Below, one piece after another: positions 50,486 to 62,036 of a stretch of DNA of 64,000 nucleotides (the stretch's first letter is position 1; each line of letters begins with the position of its first letter). The notes beneath the pieces were generated by a model. That model was not told where the DNA came from and did no database searches. It saw only the letters and a list, made by a program, of their open reading frames with translations. Origin of the DNA: Heliocidaris erythrogramma. Its lineage: Eukaryota; Echinodermata; Echinoidea; Camarodonta; Echinometridae. The position numbers and the translations under genes were made by a program. Where the stretch lies: positions 54,898,643-54,962,642 of the forward strand of contig CM046853.1 of the NCBI GenBank assembly GCA_025617745.1, given 5' to 3'.

Positions 50486-50518
<33 letters not shown>
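50475..50518 (+). repeat. C22 run followed by (TC)11
   Basis: A 22-base C homopolymer (50475-50496) abuts a TC dinucleotide run. Assembly length at such tracts is often unreliable. Confidence 0.95.
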
Positions 50519-53500
50519 ACTCGTTTACAAGTCCTTTTCAGGAACTTATACCCACTCACGAAAGATACCTCTGACTCTCTATCTCTCCTTCCTCTCCTCA
50601 CTCAACTAATCTCTTTTTCCTCAATCCCAACAGTCCTTTTCAGGACTACTACATGGTAATCCGTAAACCTAAACTTTGAGATTATTCTAGTTTCATAATT
50701 TCTGGAAAGAATAACTTGTATAGGCCTATACTACTATTACTTTCTTTATCATCAAAATCATCATATTATATATTTTCTAAAATGTAAATTAAAGCCTCTG
50801 GCTAAAGCTTGATGTGAGTAGAAAGACATTTCAAATGTTATGGCTATTTTGAATACTTTCCAATTTCCACTGCATGCAACTAGACTATTTTCCCTCTGCT
50901 TGTTGCATAGCCATGTGAAGTTCTAATGCAAACTCAGGAGAGAGTCTTAATGAGAATATGCTAATCCTGTGGCATGCAATAGCTTGAATGACAACTCTAG
51001 TTTACTCACTATCTGAGTCATATTCTTCTCCAAGCTTCTTTTCGAAGGGTGGTCGAGATCCTATTGCCATAAGGGTAATCCTCACCCAACCAAGTCACCC
51101 ATTCCTTTAACCATTTAACCCTCCTCTCTATGCTGGAAATACGCATGCCGAAAATTAGTCATTCTTTCCCCATTTTCTCCACTTTTTTTTCCAGGGATAC
51201 TTTTGAGAATTCATTGAATATCCCAGGCACGTTAGGTTGGGTGATGAAATCACCCCTGACAGCGATCTTGCATGAATCTAGTTTGGATATTCTTCGTTCA
51301 GTGCGATACGAGGTATTAAAACACTGCAATTTGAGATGGAGTTGCCTAGCAGCTCAAACCCCTTAAGTGCCATTTTTGTTGGCTTATCCGTAATATCTTG
51401 CATTTATTTATAAGATGCATTTCAAGGATCGAGCAGAGTTTCCAGATTTGCCAACACTAAATTTCTTTTCACTAACTACATTACCATGACAACAAAATGT
51501 AAAGCAATATTTGCATCGTAAATATGTGGATGTAGCACATATTCTATGCTTAAAATTCAGTAACACGTAAAATCATTTAAGTAGGAAATGTTCTAAACCA
51601 CTACATTGCCAGAAAGTTTAAAAACAACTTTCAAGAGTCAAATAACACGTTTTGATTAATATCTATTAGTTCAATACATCTTCTTTCACAATGCATTTAA
51701 TAGTTTCTCATTTAGAAAGAATGTATTAACCATTCTTAGTTCCAAATAAACAGTACACCATAAAAATTCTCGAGCAAGATTTGCTGCCCAAGTCATAGAT
51801 GGAAGGGTTAATATCAAAGCTTTAATCAAGACTTCTGTTCCCAGTATATTATACACTGCAGCATAATACAGACTGAGTGGAAACATGGGAAATCATGTAT
51901 TAAAACACCTCCAAGCTCCTTCAGCAATCAAAGTTTCATATTACTACAAATTTGCAGTGTTCATTTGACCTTACATTAGCATGCTTTGAGAGATATATTC
52001 ATAATTATATCATATATTTTTTTGTTTTGAAAGAGCAGAATTTTGTTTGATACTTCGTACAAAATAAGGTCTGTCTTTGATCAGATAACTAGGGTGATAA
52101 ATGCTAAAGGGTACAAATATAAAGAGAAAGGGCATATTCTGATTCTGATGTGAACGGGAGATATGGCGGATTAAGGAAAGGTCATCGCTATATGCCAAAG
52201 TCAGTTCCCATATCACTCCATCTTACAGAGAGATTATACAATATTCTCTAGGTGCATTCACTCTCTTCCAGTCTCTCTTTTTATCATCTGCTATTAAAGA
52301 AGCTACGAACCATAAGGGTGCTTCAATTTGGGGAACGAAATACTATCCTGCAGATAGTGCTCTTTTTCATAAAAATCAGTATTTCTTGGAGAATCCCATA
52401 AATAATATTAAATTTTCATCAATATACATAACAAGGAGGCTAAGACCTTCTACTTGCATGTATTTCTTCAGAGGAAAAATGGGATTAAATTGGAAAGATT
52501 TGAACCAGTCTGAAAAGCACTTATGCTTTCAAATGTTAAAGTAGAGCTCTTCTGGTTCAATATAATTTTAAACCAATAAACCAGTCTATAGTTACAATCT
52601 GCACATAAGCAGAATAAGGTCATTTGCACAAAATGATGAAATCTACCAAGAAAAATAAGGGATATATGCCCATGAAAGTTATTTTATTCATTATTCATTT
52701 GTGAACCAGCATTGCATTCCATGATAAACAGAAGAAAGCACTGTCCCCTTTTAAGAAAACAAAAGATATTCATGAAGCACCTCCGTTTTCTTGGAAGTAC
52801 ATGTATTGTTATCTAAAATTCAGAGAGCAGGACTCCTCCATGATTGGAACTTTTGTGGAAATCTAAAATCATTTGAAACATGGAATAATAATGAATTGGC
52901 TTATTGCTGAAACAGCTCAAAGCTTATTATGTTGGTTCAGACAATATCATCTGTATTGTCTAACCATCTGTACTTCGATCCTTTTGCATATCTCTCTCTC
53001 TCTTTCTCTCTCTCTTCCGTACTCTGTCAGATCCTCTTCTTCTCTTGTACATATAAATATGTCTGTCCAGTTTCCCCTGACCTATCTTTGTAATCTAGCA
53101 TTGGTCTATCTCTTCCATTTATCTATAAATAGACATCACTCCCTATTAAATGAGCCACTACATTAAAGAATACCAAAGATATGATGTACCTTCACAAACT
53201 ACATCAATATACAGTACAGTCCTATCATATCACATCAAAGAACCACTCAATTTGTTGGCCTTCATCTGTTCCGGAGGCTCTTAGTATAAAAAGGGTCACT
53301 TCTGCATTTTACATGAACCCACCTGAGTTAGCTTTGAAATAAACAGAATACCAAGCAACAGAGCTTTAATTGATATTCTTAATGCATTCTTAATGACAGA
53401 GTCAATCATTTGAAATCTAACAATGTCAGGGGTGAGAAGAAGCTTTAATACAATATACGCAAAAGGAGTTTTGATTGAAAACTTCAGAATCTTCTTCACT

Positions 53501-54811
53501 TCATCAAAATTATTACCTCAAAATCAGTTCACTTAGAGGTAGCTTAGGCGAAACGTGATGGAAATAAAAACGCAGGAAAGATGCCAATTACGAAATTTTT
53601 CAAAATCATAATTCTATGTCATAGAGGCAGAACCAAAATATTCAGATGTAAAATTAGTATTTAACTAAGCTTACACTTTTAAGGAAATTAATATGGAATT
53701 TTTTTATTCAGCCAAGTCTGATTGTAATTTTAGGTGCACAGACAAAAATAGCAATTTGCTCTGTGTCTTTCCCGCATCTTAATGCTACCTTATAGTAAGT
53801 AATTGCTGAAGAATCAATGTTTTTAGCGTATATTATTGCAAGCAGATTGAATTATTTAGACTGATGTATCACAACACTACAAATGACATTAACTCTATGT
53901 AAAGTGATACAAGTTAATACACTTCTATCTCTCAGCTAATTAAAGTTTCTTAATTTTATACACTTTGAAATACCCTTGAAATTTGAAGGTCATATGAAAA
54001 ACTTCCTAAAAACAAGAAAAGTAATACTCCTAATAACAAAAATGGTAATACTTGCTTTATCTAGATTTACTTTCTAAAGTATTTGTTCTTCACTACTTTT
54101 AATATTTTGAAGGTTCACATTTATCAAAGCAGTGTCTATTAAAAGATGACTTATTCTTCTTCTTTTCAGTTTGCCATTCTTGATTTACCTGAATTTTTAT
54201 TTGAATTTAAATAACAGAAGTGCAACTTTACATAATTAGACATTAATTTGCTAAACACAATGAAAAATCCACAGGTTCAACAGATATATCTACAATGTTA
54301 TGCAGGAAATGAAATATCTATTTTTAAGAAGACACGGAAGGAGATAGTAATTACAAGACAGGGTCTGTATAGTATGCTATGTGGAATCTGATTTGCTTTC
54401 GTTGGAATCCATAGCCCCTGGTCTTTTTAATCTCTCAACACAGCTGCTGGCTTGTAATTATCTTCTCTCCTTACTTGATAAACTTTCTTTAAGAACTATC
54501 TCAATGCCCATCAGTACAGCGGGCAGTGTTGTGAGGTGAACTGCTATCTCTAATAGAATCCATCTTCTCAATCAAATGTTGTGATTACAGAGCCACCGTT
54601 ATCCAAACAGATCAGACCAACTTCCAACTTACATAATCCACACAGCTACATTGGGGATGGGAGCTCAGTTAGGGCAAATTGAGCCTACATTTCATCAATC
54701 AGTCATCAAATGTATGTTTATAATGCGGTGACATGACATTTGCTCCTCCGTCCATATCTCGAAAGGTCAAAACTAAGAGTCAAGGTCATGATTTGTATTG
54801 TAATGTGAAGA

Positions 54812-54853
54812 TTAGGATTAGGGTTAGGGTTAGGGTTAGGGTTAGGGTTAGGA
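54812..54853 (+). repeat. Interstitial telomeric repeat, 7 x TTAGG(G/A)
   Basis: Seven contiguous hexamers: TTAGGA, five TTAGGG, then TTAGGA. TTAGGG is the telomere repeat of most deuterostomes. Here it is intronic and far from any window end, so it is an interstitial tract. Confidence 0.95.
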
Positions 54854-55069
54854 TTAACATGGCAAAGTTAGATCGGAGCAATTGTCACAGGAGCAAATGT
54901 CCTGGAACCTGTAAAGATGTGAATATGTTTGATAACATATTGTGGAATACTTCAAGCTATAAGAAATATGACTACGTCAGGACGAAGATGACAGCTAGAG
55001 TAAAGTTTACAGTGGCAATTTTATGTATTTAAACTTTGGACACTACATAAAGTTGTTTTTTTAACTTAC

Positions 55070-55159
55070 CGTTGTTCGCTCCAGACAACTGAGTAAGTGG
55101 TGATGTTGGGCTTCGTATGGACTATACTTGAGATTCATGTCGTCATTGCTAACTCCACT
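55070..55159 (-). CDS. KCND (Shal): Shal/Kv4 potassium channel, internal exon with the dileucine targeting motif (exon B)
   Basis: A 90-base, phase-0 exon encoding 30 residues, SGVSNDDMNLKYSPYEA followed by QHHHLLSCLERTT. Vertebrate Kv4 proteins have QHHHLLHCLEKTT here. In the family this short dileucine-containing segment is known to direct Shal channels to dendrites. The acceptor is ttctgttttacag and the donor gtaagt, both close to consensus. The N-terminal half of the exon differs from vertebrates, while the HHHLL..CLE.TT core is nearly identical, as expected for a functional motif. The exon ends exactly at the ERTT boundary, where vertebrate KCND genes also have an intron and where KCND3 can insert 19 residues by alternative splicing. 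It joins in frame to exon C at 26850 across a 28.2-kb intron. Confidence 0.95.
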
Positions 55160-55532
55160 CTGTAAAACAGAAAAAAAACACACCCCAAAAATAAAAAAAG
55201 ATTAATATTTCCACATAGACTAATTTCCAGTAGGATAGGTTTATCTGAATGCTACGCACATGCAGCTATCTCTGCAGTCATCCATATTTAAGATAGAACA
55301 AGCCTCATATAGAATGACTACATCACACGGGTCCAAGGCACTATTTGTATTGCGCACCATATGTCCTAATCTAACACAATCATTTTTCCTGGTTAGGGGA
55401 TAGAATTGAGTCTAGGATATAACCACATCTCTATTATACCCTAACCCAAACTCTGAATGGCACAAAATACAGAAGTAACTATATGTTCGCTTGGAACATA
55501 ATATTAAAATTCTTTTAACATGCAGTCTATAT

Positions 55533-55944
55533 TTAACCCTTTCAAGACAATTGACAACATTTTGTGGTTTGGGCCAATAACTTTTGATTCAGAGCTCTAA
55601 AAGTATACCAGATACATGAGTAGAAAGAGCAAAATTTCTGCACACATGGTGTCCATTTTTGTTGCATGACCATATTGCATTTGATACCAGGAAATTTAAA
55701 AAACAAGAATAAGCTTTAAAATCATTAAATTGGCAACACATTGAGAGATTCAAAATCATTGTTTATCGAAACTGGCAATTTTTTCATCTTTTCAACAAAG
55801 TTTCTAACCATGTATATTGTTTCCAAGGACATCACATCTTATTAGAACCATGAAGCACTAAAAGAAAACTATTATTGTTGCCAATTTGAAGAACAAAAAG
55901 TGATCAATTTAGCTCTTAAATAATTCCTGTCCTGAAAGGGTTAA
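55533..55944. mobile_element. piggyBac-like MITE, 404 bp, TTAA target site
   Basis: Flanked by TTAA at 55533-55536 and 55941-55944. The ends are CCCTTTCAAGACA and, read inward from the right, CCCTTTCAGGACA (12 of 13 identical). TTAA duplication with CCC-starting ends is the hallmark of piggyBac elements. There is no transposase frame, so it is non-autonomous. It lies in the Shal intron A-B, and a truncated relative is at 6627-6839. Confidence 0.85.
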
Positions 55945-58900
55945 CAGAGGAATAAAACCATTTACAAAATTGGCAAGTCCAAGGTGTTTCATCCCTGAGT
56001 AAATAAAAAGGAAACCCATATTCAATCCCCAAAATCTTAAAAAGCAAATAAAATCGCTGATATGCATTACAATGGTATGATAGCTGATAATGTCTCCTTG
56101 AATTTGATCGTCTGTCGAGTGTGGGCTTAACAGTGTTCAGAAGTTATTTTCATTATTTGTGAGTGCATTCAACTGGAATGGAGACCATTCAACCAACCTT
56201 GGGTTGACCATCCATTTCATTCAAAACTTGGGCAGAGGCAAATTTGACATGAATCAGGAAAATGTCACTGTTCAGCTGTCTGTGGTTAGATTTTATTTAT
56301 CAATGAGTCAAATTAAAGGAAACGTGATAGGCCACAGTATGAGCATCTTTGATTAAATTTCTATATGTAATGATTGCAACTATATTCAGGCTTAAATCTG
56401 GGTTTTCTTTTTATTAACTCACACTGTAGATCGGATCAAAGAAAATGCGATGAAAAACAACAGTTTTGATGGAATTTGTGTTTATTTTCCTTATACCTGC
56501 TAACAACCAGATACAAAAAATATCCAATACCTTGGCTTTATCCTTAAAAAAAAATGAAGATTTGTAAATATAGTGTAAATTAATCTTCCTTCTCCTGCAT
56601 TATAAATAAGTCTAAAATCATACTATGCAGTACCACATTTTCCCAAATCTATCACCAACTATCACAAGCAATGTAACAGGTCCTGGCTATATCATCACCA
56701 TCAAGATCCACCACCACAAATTTACACAAGGAAACTCGTAGACATGGCTCAATTAGCATACTTTACGACATGAAAGCTATTTTGGATATCCAAGACTTCG
56801 CAGCAATGTTCATTCAAACATCTCACAAGCTCACTTTCTACTTTCCACAGTGACAGACGCTAGCCTTCCATTAGCATTACATTGGCGCCTCTGAATGAAT
56901 TAATGCATAATATGCCTTGTCTATCATGATGTAACATGGCTGGTCATACTTAAGTCTGCTTGCCCACATAGCAAGTTTACTGCATTGAAGTCTATATTCC
57001 ACCTTGTGTCAAATCAAAATACATCAAATACATTTATGGAAATATATGCATCATGAAAATTTGTTAAGGCTGGTGCCTGTCATCAACATTATAATGTAAT
57101 CAAGATACTTAACATATATGTCAGAAGTAATTATGTATAAATATTTTCCAAAAAGGTTAAATAATCTAATAGTTTATTCTATGAAAAAGAAGATTCATGC
57201 TCATAAATATTTATGTTCTCATCAAACTGGCAATTTTGCTACAATAATCTTTCTCTAAATGCCACTTTTCCATTAGGAAGGTAATATATAATTATGTGTG
57301 TATATATATATATATACCTAGATTCTACTAAAAGGAGAATTTTTTTTAATTGTATATACGTATATCATCGCAAAAAGGACATTACAGAGAATTAATGGAT
57401 TCAAAATGTTAGTATATGTTTAGATTTAATTTGATTCAATTTGCATTTATGGCAAAAAGAATCGTATAATAACTACCTTTTGTGTACGATAAGGTATTTT
57501 TAGTAAATCCCCAAACTATTGATATAATCAAGAAAAACAGACATCGCCTAAGTCCAACGTAGGACGTTAGATACCAGGTGTTATACATATATAGATTTTC
57601 CATATTATATTATAAGAAAATGAGTTCTCCCTACCGAACAAAACTTTGTAGTAATATAAGTAATTTGGCACCCTCTACATTTATATCAATGGAATGCCTC
57701 CTACCCCTACGGAAATGGGAAAAAACAGTGCTGAAAACGTTAAGGGGAATCGAAAATTCGACTTAACGTCGGCTTCCCTCTTCCGTCGAATATTTCGCAA
57801 AAAAGTAGGAATTATGTATAAAACAGGTAATTGCAGTGCTTGCCACACTAATTACTTTCAAATTACTAGCAGCGGGTGAACACATCAAGGTTTTAAAATG
57901 CTGCAGGACAATTATGAATTTCTATTTCTCTCTTATAGCTATAGTATATGTGCAAGGTTACATGTATGTACTTAGAACAGGTAATAAACCATGTATGTGC
58001 AGGAAAAAAATAACAGTGATGGTTTTAATGCATTTACTAAATCACCCCTCAGGGTTACCTGTACATACTGATACAAACAATAATTGGTGAAAAAAAAGGG
58101 AATGTGTAGTTAATTCATTCAGTCTATATGCATTATGAACTGGACAACCAACTTTTTTTGAAAAGCACCTTTCCAGTTTTTGTACTTTTGTTAGGCAAAA
58201 TATCATCCATATGCTTGGAATGTAAACCCTACCTTTCTTTCATTTCATAATGAGCAAGAACATAGTAAGGAATGTGCTGATCAAATTTTATAAGCACCTT
58301 CTGACCCTGATAGGGCTTCATTAGCATAATTACAGCAAATAATTACTGTTTTTGATCCAATTATCAATCGAAAAAACTGCAGATGTGTCCTTCAATCATC
58401 TGAATGACGTGTTAGTGCTAATTTCTGATTAATATATTTTGAGGAAAAAATTTGTTGCAAGACGGACTGCACACCTTCATGAGATTCTACAAAAGAAAGG
58501 TAACGACAGGAGATTCTGTTTATCTCTTATACCTGTGAATGACTCTTCTGCACAGAATGATAGTCATCAGAAGTGTTTACACATCATACACATAAAGTCT
58601 CAACTTGTCAAATAACCGCTGATAAATTACATATTTATGGTGCCAAATTAAAATGCCTTCTGTGTGAGGCAGTAAAATTGAAAGAGGCAATGCCTAGCTA
58701 ATATTTGAAAAGCGTGACAATCATGTGTGTGAGTTATGTCTGTTTGTATGCAAACTTGCGCATGCAGCTAGGAGCTTTTGCTGTATTAAAGTGATCTTTT
58801 TTTCTGACACTCCATATTTCCAGACATTCATAATATGCATCCAACAGGCTCGGTATGGACCATATATAATTGATGGACGCATATCCTGAAATTATTAATG

Positions 58901-60516
58901 CCCTGCGTCGCGCCGGGAAGGATCCATCAGGAAGGAAAAGATAAAAAGCGATCTTTAGCGCAGCTGTGAGGAGAAAAAGGAAGTTAGGGCTAGGGGCTAT
59001 CAAGTATGATCTACCGAGACCATCGTATCACTTTTGGAGCGAAAACTGTTTTTGGAGGTTTTTCTGAGATTCCCAGCAAAATGTCAATGAGTAATTTCCA
59101 GATGATGGTGATGCCAATCATAGGACATCCTTTCTTAGCTGATGAGAGCCTATGAGACTGAAAGACCACGGGGCAAATGAAACATTAGTGAGATTGATCC
59201 ACAATGGCAAGCCTCCTACAATTGAAAAAATACAATTCAAAACTACTGTTGTTTTCGAAGAAGCAGTTTCCAGCTACAGTAAGTTTTTTATGCAATAAAT
59301 CTTTTCTGTGATCTCATTTCATGATTGAGGTAGAATGATAATTCCAAATATTTTTAATTCATTCACTAGCAACCCAGCAACAACATTAACGTTATTTAAG
59401 ATGAACAGATCATATATAAAATACCTAATCCTACTTCATATCGCTTTTTAAATCTGTTCATAACAAATAAAATTTATCAATCACAAAAAAAAGATTCTCT
59501 AGATATATATTGTCCATTGGTGATTTTTTTTTGTTGGTTTTCTACCTGTTTTTCAAACATGGGCAGATGATCATAAAAATTTAATTTTATTCCAAAAGAG
59601 GACTTTTTTTTCTCACTCAGTGGTTATCTAAATTGGTTATCGTGCCATATGCAACATTTCTAACTGATTTTTCTGAGTAATATTACTTTGCAACTTATCA
59701 AGTAACTTTATTCTTAAAGAAGCCACAGAGTTAACAAGGAAATTTTAAAGAAAAACAAAAATTTCTCTGATAATGTTCAATTCCATGGTGAAAGCCAAGT
59801 ATGAATGGCCTTAGGTATAATGTACCAATCAAATGAAACTTGCAGGCACCTCCACTGGAGAAATGTAAAAATAAAAACGGCAGAGGAAAAAAAAAAAAAA
59901 GTATTTGATGAGACAGATGTCCTGATATGAGAATAACATATGCAGAGCGGTTCACTCCGCAGAGAAGAGGATATGTACATAAGTGCGTGGGTGGATGGGA
60001 AACCAGATAATGTGGAGTGAGTATAGCACACCTAGAGTACCAAATGTACTTGTAGAAATGCAGGGTTAGAGACTTGGATATAACATTGAAGAAACAAATG
60101 CACACAAACGAGTTCTAAGTCAAGTGTGATGGAATAATATTCTCCTGCATTATGTTCCAAGTTCCATTTACATTTAGATAATATTGTAACGTGTCTCTAA
60201 ACTTGACGTCAGAATAAAACCATGGATTTGCGAAATGGGTATGTAATGTGCCTGCTCTATGGGTGTCAGATCCTGGGGGTTGTGTGCGAGATGCAAACGA
60301 GATCTGGGGTTAATGTGTAAGCGTGATGAGGAATAAATATGTCCAGCTGAAAGTGTAGTGTTGGACGGGGACTTGGGAGTCATGGGGGAGAATTTCGCTT
60401 GAGTAAACAGAAGGGGAGGAGTTTGTGCTTCGAACACTGCTGGTCATACGTCAGGCTTTGCTGACATGTTTGCTCTGTGGACTCTGGAGTGTAGGGGCAG
60501 CACGATAAAAACATGC

Positions 60517-60640
60517 TGTCCAATTCATCATCATCATCACCTTCATTATTATCACTATCAACATCATCATCATCACCATCATCACAATCATTATCACCAC
60601 CTTAATCATGATGATGTTCATCATCCTTGAAATTCTCAAT
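60517..60640 (+). repeat. (ATC)n-type trinucleotide region
   Basis: Imperfect atcatcatc/ttatcacc triplets over about 120 bases. A similar imperfect tract is at 18120-18230. Confidence 0.85.
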
Positions 60641-60660
60641 AGAAGATATTGGTTGTTACT

Positions 60661-60739
60661 AACCCGTTGCCTCCTGGAACTGAGTTGGTCTCTGTATTAA
60701 ACCTATGGGGAATATTAGAATTCAGTAGTCAATGGGTCA
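60661..60739. mobile_element. Tiny hairpin MITE, copy 2
   Basis: Starts aacccgttgcctcctgga and ends ttcagtagtcaatgggt. The ends read inward as CCCGTTGCCTCCTGG and CCCATTGACTACTGAA. This resembles 9673-9752. The copy lies just downstream (minus-strand sense) of Shal exon A, only about 13 bases from its donor site. Confidence 0.5.
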
Positions 60740-60751
60740 TATGGTACATAC

Positions 60752-60841
60752 CTGAGCTAACCTATCTGCTTCTTTCTTCCGAGATACAAAGGCGTTTCCA
60801 CTCGCATTTTTGGCTAATCTAATCCTCGCAAGTCTTGCTTT
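60752..60841 (-). CDS. KCND (Shal): Shal/Kv4 potassium channel, internal exon after S6 (exon A of the four seen)
   Basis: This 90-base exon encodes 30 residues beginning KARLARIRLAKNASGNAF and ending EADRLAQ. It matches the start of the cytoplasmic C-terminus of Kv4 channels, which in vertebrates reads KARLARIRAAKSGSANAY. In the family this stretch follows the S6 gate, and the C-terminus takes part in binding KChIP-type auxiliary subunits. On the minus strand the exon is preceded by a polypyrimidine acceptor (ttgttctctgcag) and followed by the donor gtatgt. Both ends are phase 0, and the exon joins in frame to the exon at 55159-55070. The preceding Kv4 segment (S6 and the [20 protein letters not shown] region of vertebrates) is not found between 60842 and 64000, so the upstream intron exceeds 3.1 kb and the rest of the gene lies outside the window. 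The family assignment is strong; orthology to a single vertebrate paralogue is not implied. Confidence 0.93.
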
Positions 60842-61998
60842 CTGCAGAGAACAAAAAAGAAATACAATCCAATGGTTAATTTTTATTTACATTATGCAAT
60901 AATATGATTTACACACTCTTGACAAAAATGTATGTACAAAAATAACTGTTTCATTAATAATTATTTTCATAAAAAAAAACAAAATCAAATTTACCTTTTT
61001 AAAAAAGATCTGTAAAAACCACATATGAAAGAATATTTGTTGGGTGCATACATACAAAATGGAAAATTTGTCAATGTTATGAGAGGAATATATGTCAGTG
61101 TTATGAGAGGAAACTGATTGTCATTGACTCTGATATACACTTGTACAGGTAGGCCAATATTCTGAAGGATAACTTAAACTCAAAGATTTAAGTAACAATT
61201 TTCGCACAAAGTACAAACAATATGTGTGCATGTTCATGATACATGAGTGAGCCCATATTTACTCAATGCAAGATTCATGAATGCACATAAATCTGAAGTT
61301 TGAATACATATTGTCAAAATTGTGTGAGAGAACATAGTGTGGGAGTATTATCCTCATTCTAATTGCTACAAAAACATGTCATTATTTTGTGGGAAGCTAC
61401 CTCGCAGATTTATCCTACTGAACTTTACTCCAGTGGAAAGAGGGAGGAGTCCGGTACAAGGACAGATCGGGATAAATCCATCACCAATTAAGAGCCAAAT
61501 GAGCCAATCTATGTAGTCCCACATACTTCATCCTGTGTTTCTATAGACACAGCAGACAAGGTCAACACTGCATGTGTTTACACACGATGCATTATGCAGA
61601 CAGCTAATATAGTCAAGGAGCCCAGCATTGAGAGAGATTATCACTATCAGATGTGGACCTAGTGCCTTGGCAGCAGATCAGCTAAACTCAAAATTGTGTG
61701 TCTTCATCAAGGTCCTTAAGATAGTGATGGATTTTTTTTTTTTTTGGGGGGGGGGGAGAGGGGCACAACTGAACCATATATATCCCCATTTTAACATGCC
61801 ATCTGGCATACCTTAAATACACATACAAATTTCCCTCTAATTTTATTCTTGTGCCCCCTTTCAAATTCTAGATGCCAAAAGGCACATAAAAGCCTGATTT
61901 CTTCTTGTTTGTCAGATATTATAAAAGAATTAAAGTGTGCACCTGCATTTTTCCTCTTATTTCAAAGTGAAAAACTGGGTTTATATCTACAGTGTATG

Positions 61999-62036
<38 letters not shown>

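Larger units (their letters stand above)
26851..55069 (-). other. Shal intron B-C (28.2 kb), largely non-coding
   Basis: A very large phase-0 intron between the exons ending ERTT and starting NREY. I found no further convincing Kv4 exon in it. It holds a SINE copy, a nested-hairpin element, three MITEs or MITE fragments, many GA/CT and AT microsatellites, an interstitial TTAGGG tract, a strong hairpin and a perfect palindrome, listed separately. The remaining sequence is AT-rich with a few islands of more balanced composition (about 28.90-29.06, 34.36-34.50, 36.02-36.16, 40.19-40.41 and 42.43-42.86 kb) that may be regulatory. Confidence 0.8.
55160..60751 (-). other. Shal intron A-B (5.6 kb)
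   Basis: Phase-0 intron with donor gtatgt and acceptor tgttttacag. It contains a 404-bp TTAA-flanked MITE (55537-55940), an ATC-type trinucleotide tract (about 60517-60640), a small piggyBac-like hairpin (60661-60739) and short AT repeats. No coding sequence was recognised. Confidence 0.85.

Noticed and set aside
54733..55032. 99-codon plus-strand frame with an alternating Arg-Val stretch
   Set aside because: The repeat is a translation of the TTAGGG tract, and the rest resembles no protein and runs antisense to the Shal intron.
25660..60841. Assignment to Kv1, Kv2 or Kv3 (Shaker, Shab, Shaw)
   Set aside because: The landmarks HHHLL..CLE.TT and VVxVSAL at the end are specific to Kv4/Shal.
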